In this document: piece after piece, positions 63,660-64,000 of the stretch
Layout of the letters: each line of letters starts with the position of its first letter
Numbering within the stretch: position 1 is the stretch's first letter
Source: Rhodospirillaceae bacterium
GTDB lineage: Bacteria; Pseudomonadota; Alphaproteobacteria; Dongiales; Dongiaceae
Direction of reading: 5' to 3'
NCBI GenBank assembly: GCA_016712715.1
Contig: JADJQM010000001.1
Span: forward strand, 1,135,001-1,199,000
Length of the DNA: 64,000 nucleotides
Position numbers and translations under genes: made by a program
The notes under the pieces: generated by a model
Database searches by the model: none
Seen by the model: the letters and a program-made list of their open reading frames with translations, nothing else
What the model was told of the DNA's origin: nothing

Positions 63660-64000
63660 CTATTCCCCCTGGGAACTCGACCTCACGAGCGCAGCATGTC
63701 GGGCGCCGGACCGCAGGAAAGCCAGGGCGGCCAATGTGGCCAGCGCCGCCACCACCGCACCCCCGCCAAAGACGCCCAGGGACCCGCGTGCCACGATCCC
63801 GCTGGTGAGTGGCCCGGCAAAGCCAGCGGCATTGCCGATCAGCCCCACCGCCGCCGCGCCAATAGCGCCCCCCAGACACTCCAATGTCGGAATGGCCGTG
63901 GCGGTGGCGTCCTCCTGCCCTTCCGGTGCCGCCGCCATGATCCGCTGGTTGATGAAGGAATGGGAAATGCCGAATCCGATCCCGACCAGCGCCAGGGCGA
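63660..64000 (-). CDS. MFS transporter, C-terminal part, cut by the window
   Basis: An open frame without a start in the window: hydrophobic segments LALVGIGFGIS, then the loop HSFINQRIMAAAPEGQEDAT, and two to three further membrane segments, rich in Ala and Gly. The loop pattern resembles the last third of major-facilitator exporters. Only about 113 codons are seen. It lies upstream of the flavin reductase on the same strand with a 133-base gap. Substrate unknown. Confidence 0.6.
   Translation of the reverse strand, partial: ALALVGIGFGISHSFINQRIMAAAPEGQEDATATAIPTLECLGGAIGAAAVGLIGNAAGFAGPLTSGIVARGSLGVFGGGAVVAALATLAALAFLRSGARHAALVRSSSQGE

Noticed and set aside
1..64000. Mobile elements, prophage, CRISPR arrays, tRNA or rRNA genes
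   Set aside because: None seen: no transposase or integrase, no regularly spaced repeats, and no tRNA-like sequence.

Overview
This is a GC-rich chromosomal stretch from an alphaproteobacterium, most likely a member of the Rhodospirillales or a related order. The evidence is the metal-site variant of HemB without zinc cysteines, a DUF1491 gene, a Bpt-type leucyltransferase, Tat-dependent TRAP binding proteins, and very tight packing with many ATGA overlaps. The assignment is inference; no rRNA or other marker is present. No phage, insertion sequence, CRISPR array or tRNA is visible.

Layout. 2-11062: housekeeping genes (hemB end, two alpha/beta hydrolases with an ornithine decarboxylase, a CoA transferase, a penicillin-acylase-type hydrolase, motAB, an RDD protein, bpt). 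11210-16662: a TRAP transporter (dctQ, dctM) flanked by two binding-protein genes, with a LysE exporter gene inside. 16931-23713: N-carbamoylputrescine amidase and a PotFGHI-type polyamine importer with two lipoprotein binding proteins. 23767-28821: a degenerate GGDEF/EAL protein, a MATE exporter, YajQ, a GNAT and a small unknown. 28852-35102: an unusual ABC module whose ATPase has lost every catalytic motif, followed by an amidase, a ThDP enzyme and DUF1491. 35099-37861: a complete psp envelope-stress locus with a consensus sigma-54 promoter and a 50-residue first gene. 37858-41658: corA, then an ECF sigma / anti-sigma / subtilase operon. 41741-54257: taurine and polyamine genes (TauE, Xsc, MocR regulator, a PotABCD-type importer, PuuR-like repressor, omega-transaminase, alanine dehydrogenase). 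54325-57864: VOC protein, gamma-glutamylpolyamine synthetase and putrescine transaminase. 57972-64000: a second CoA transferase, a phytase-like esterase, ruvX, an amine dehydrogenase resembling histamine dehydrogenase, a flavin reductase and a truncated MFS gene.

How it fits together. A large share of the window concerns small amines: making putrescine (ornithine decarboxylase, AguB), importing polyamines (two Pot systems), and breaking amines down by pyruvate-dependent transamination, with alanine dehydrogenase returning alanine to pyruvate. Xsc and TauE add the C2-sulfonate branch (taurine to sulfoacetaldehyde to acetyl phosphate plus sulfite, then export).

Caution. Five otherwise intact conserved genes (potF copy 1, potI, corA, xsc and a potC-like permease) are each broken by one short indel, four of the five lying in or beside a short run of one base. 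This looks more like sequence error than decay, and protein predictions there should be made from a corrected reading.
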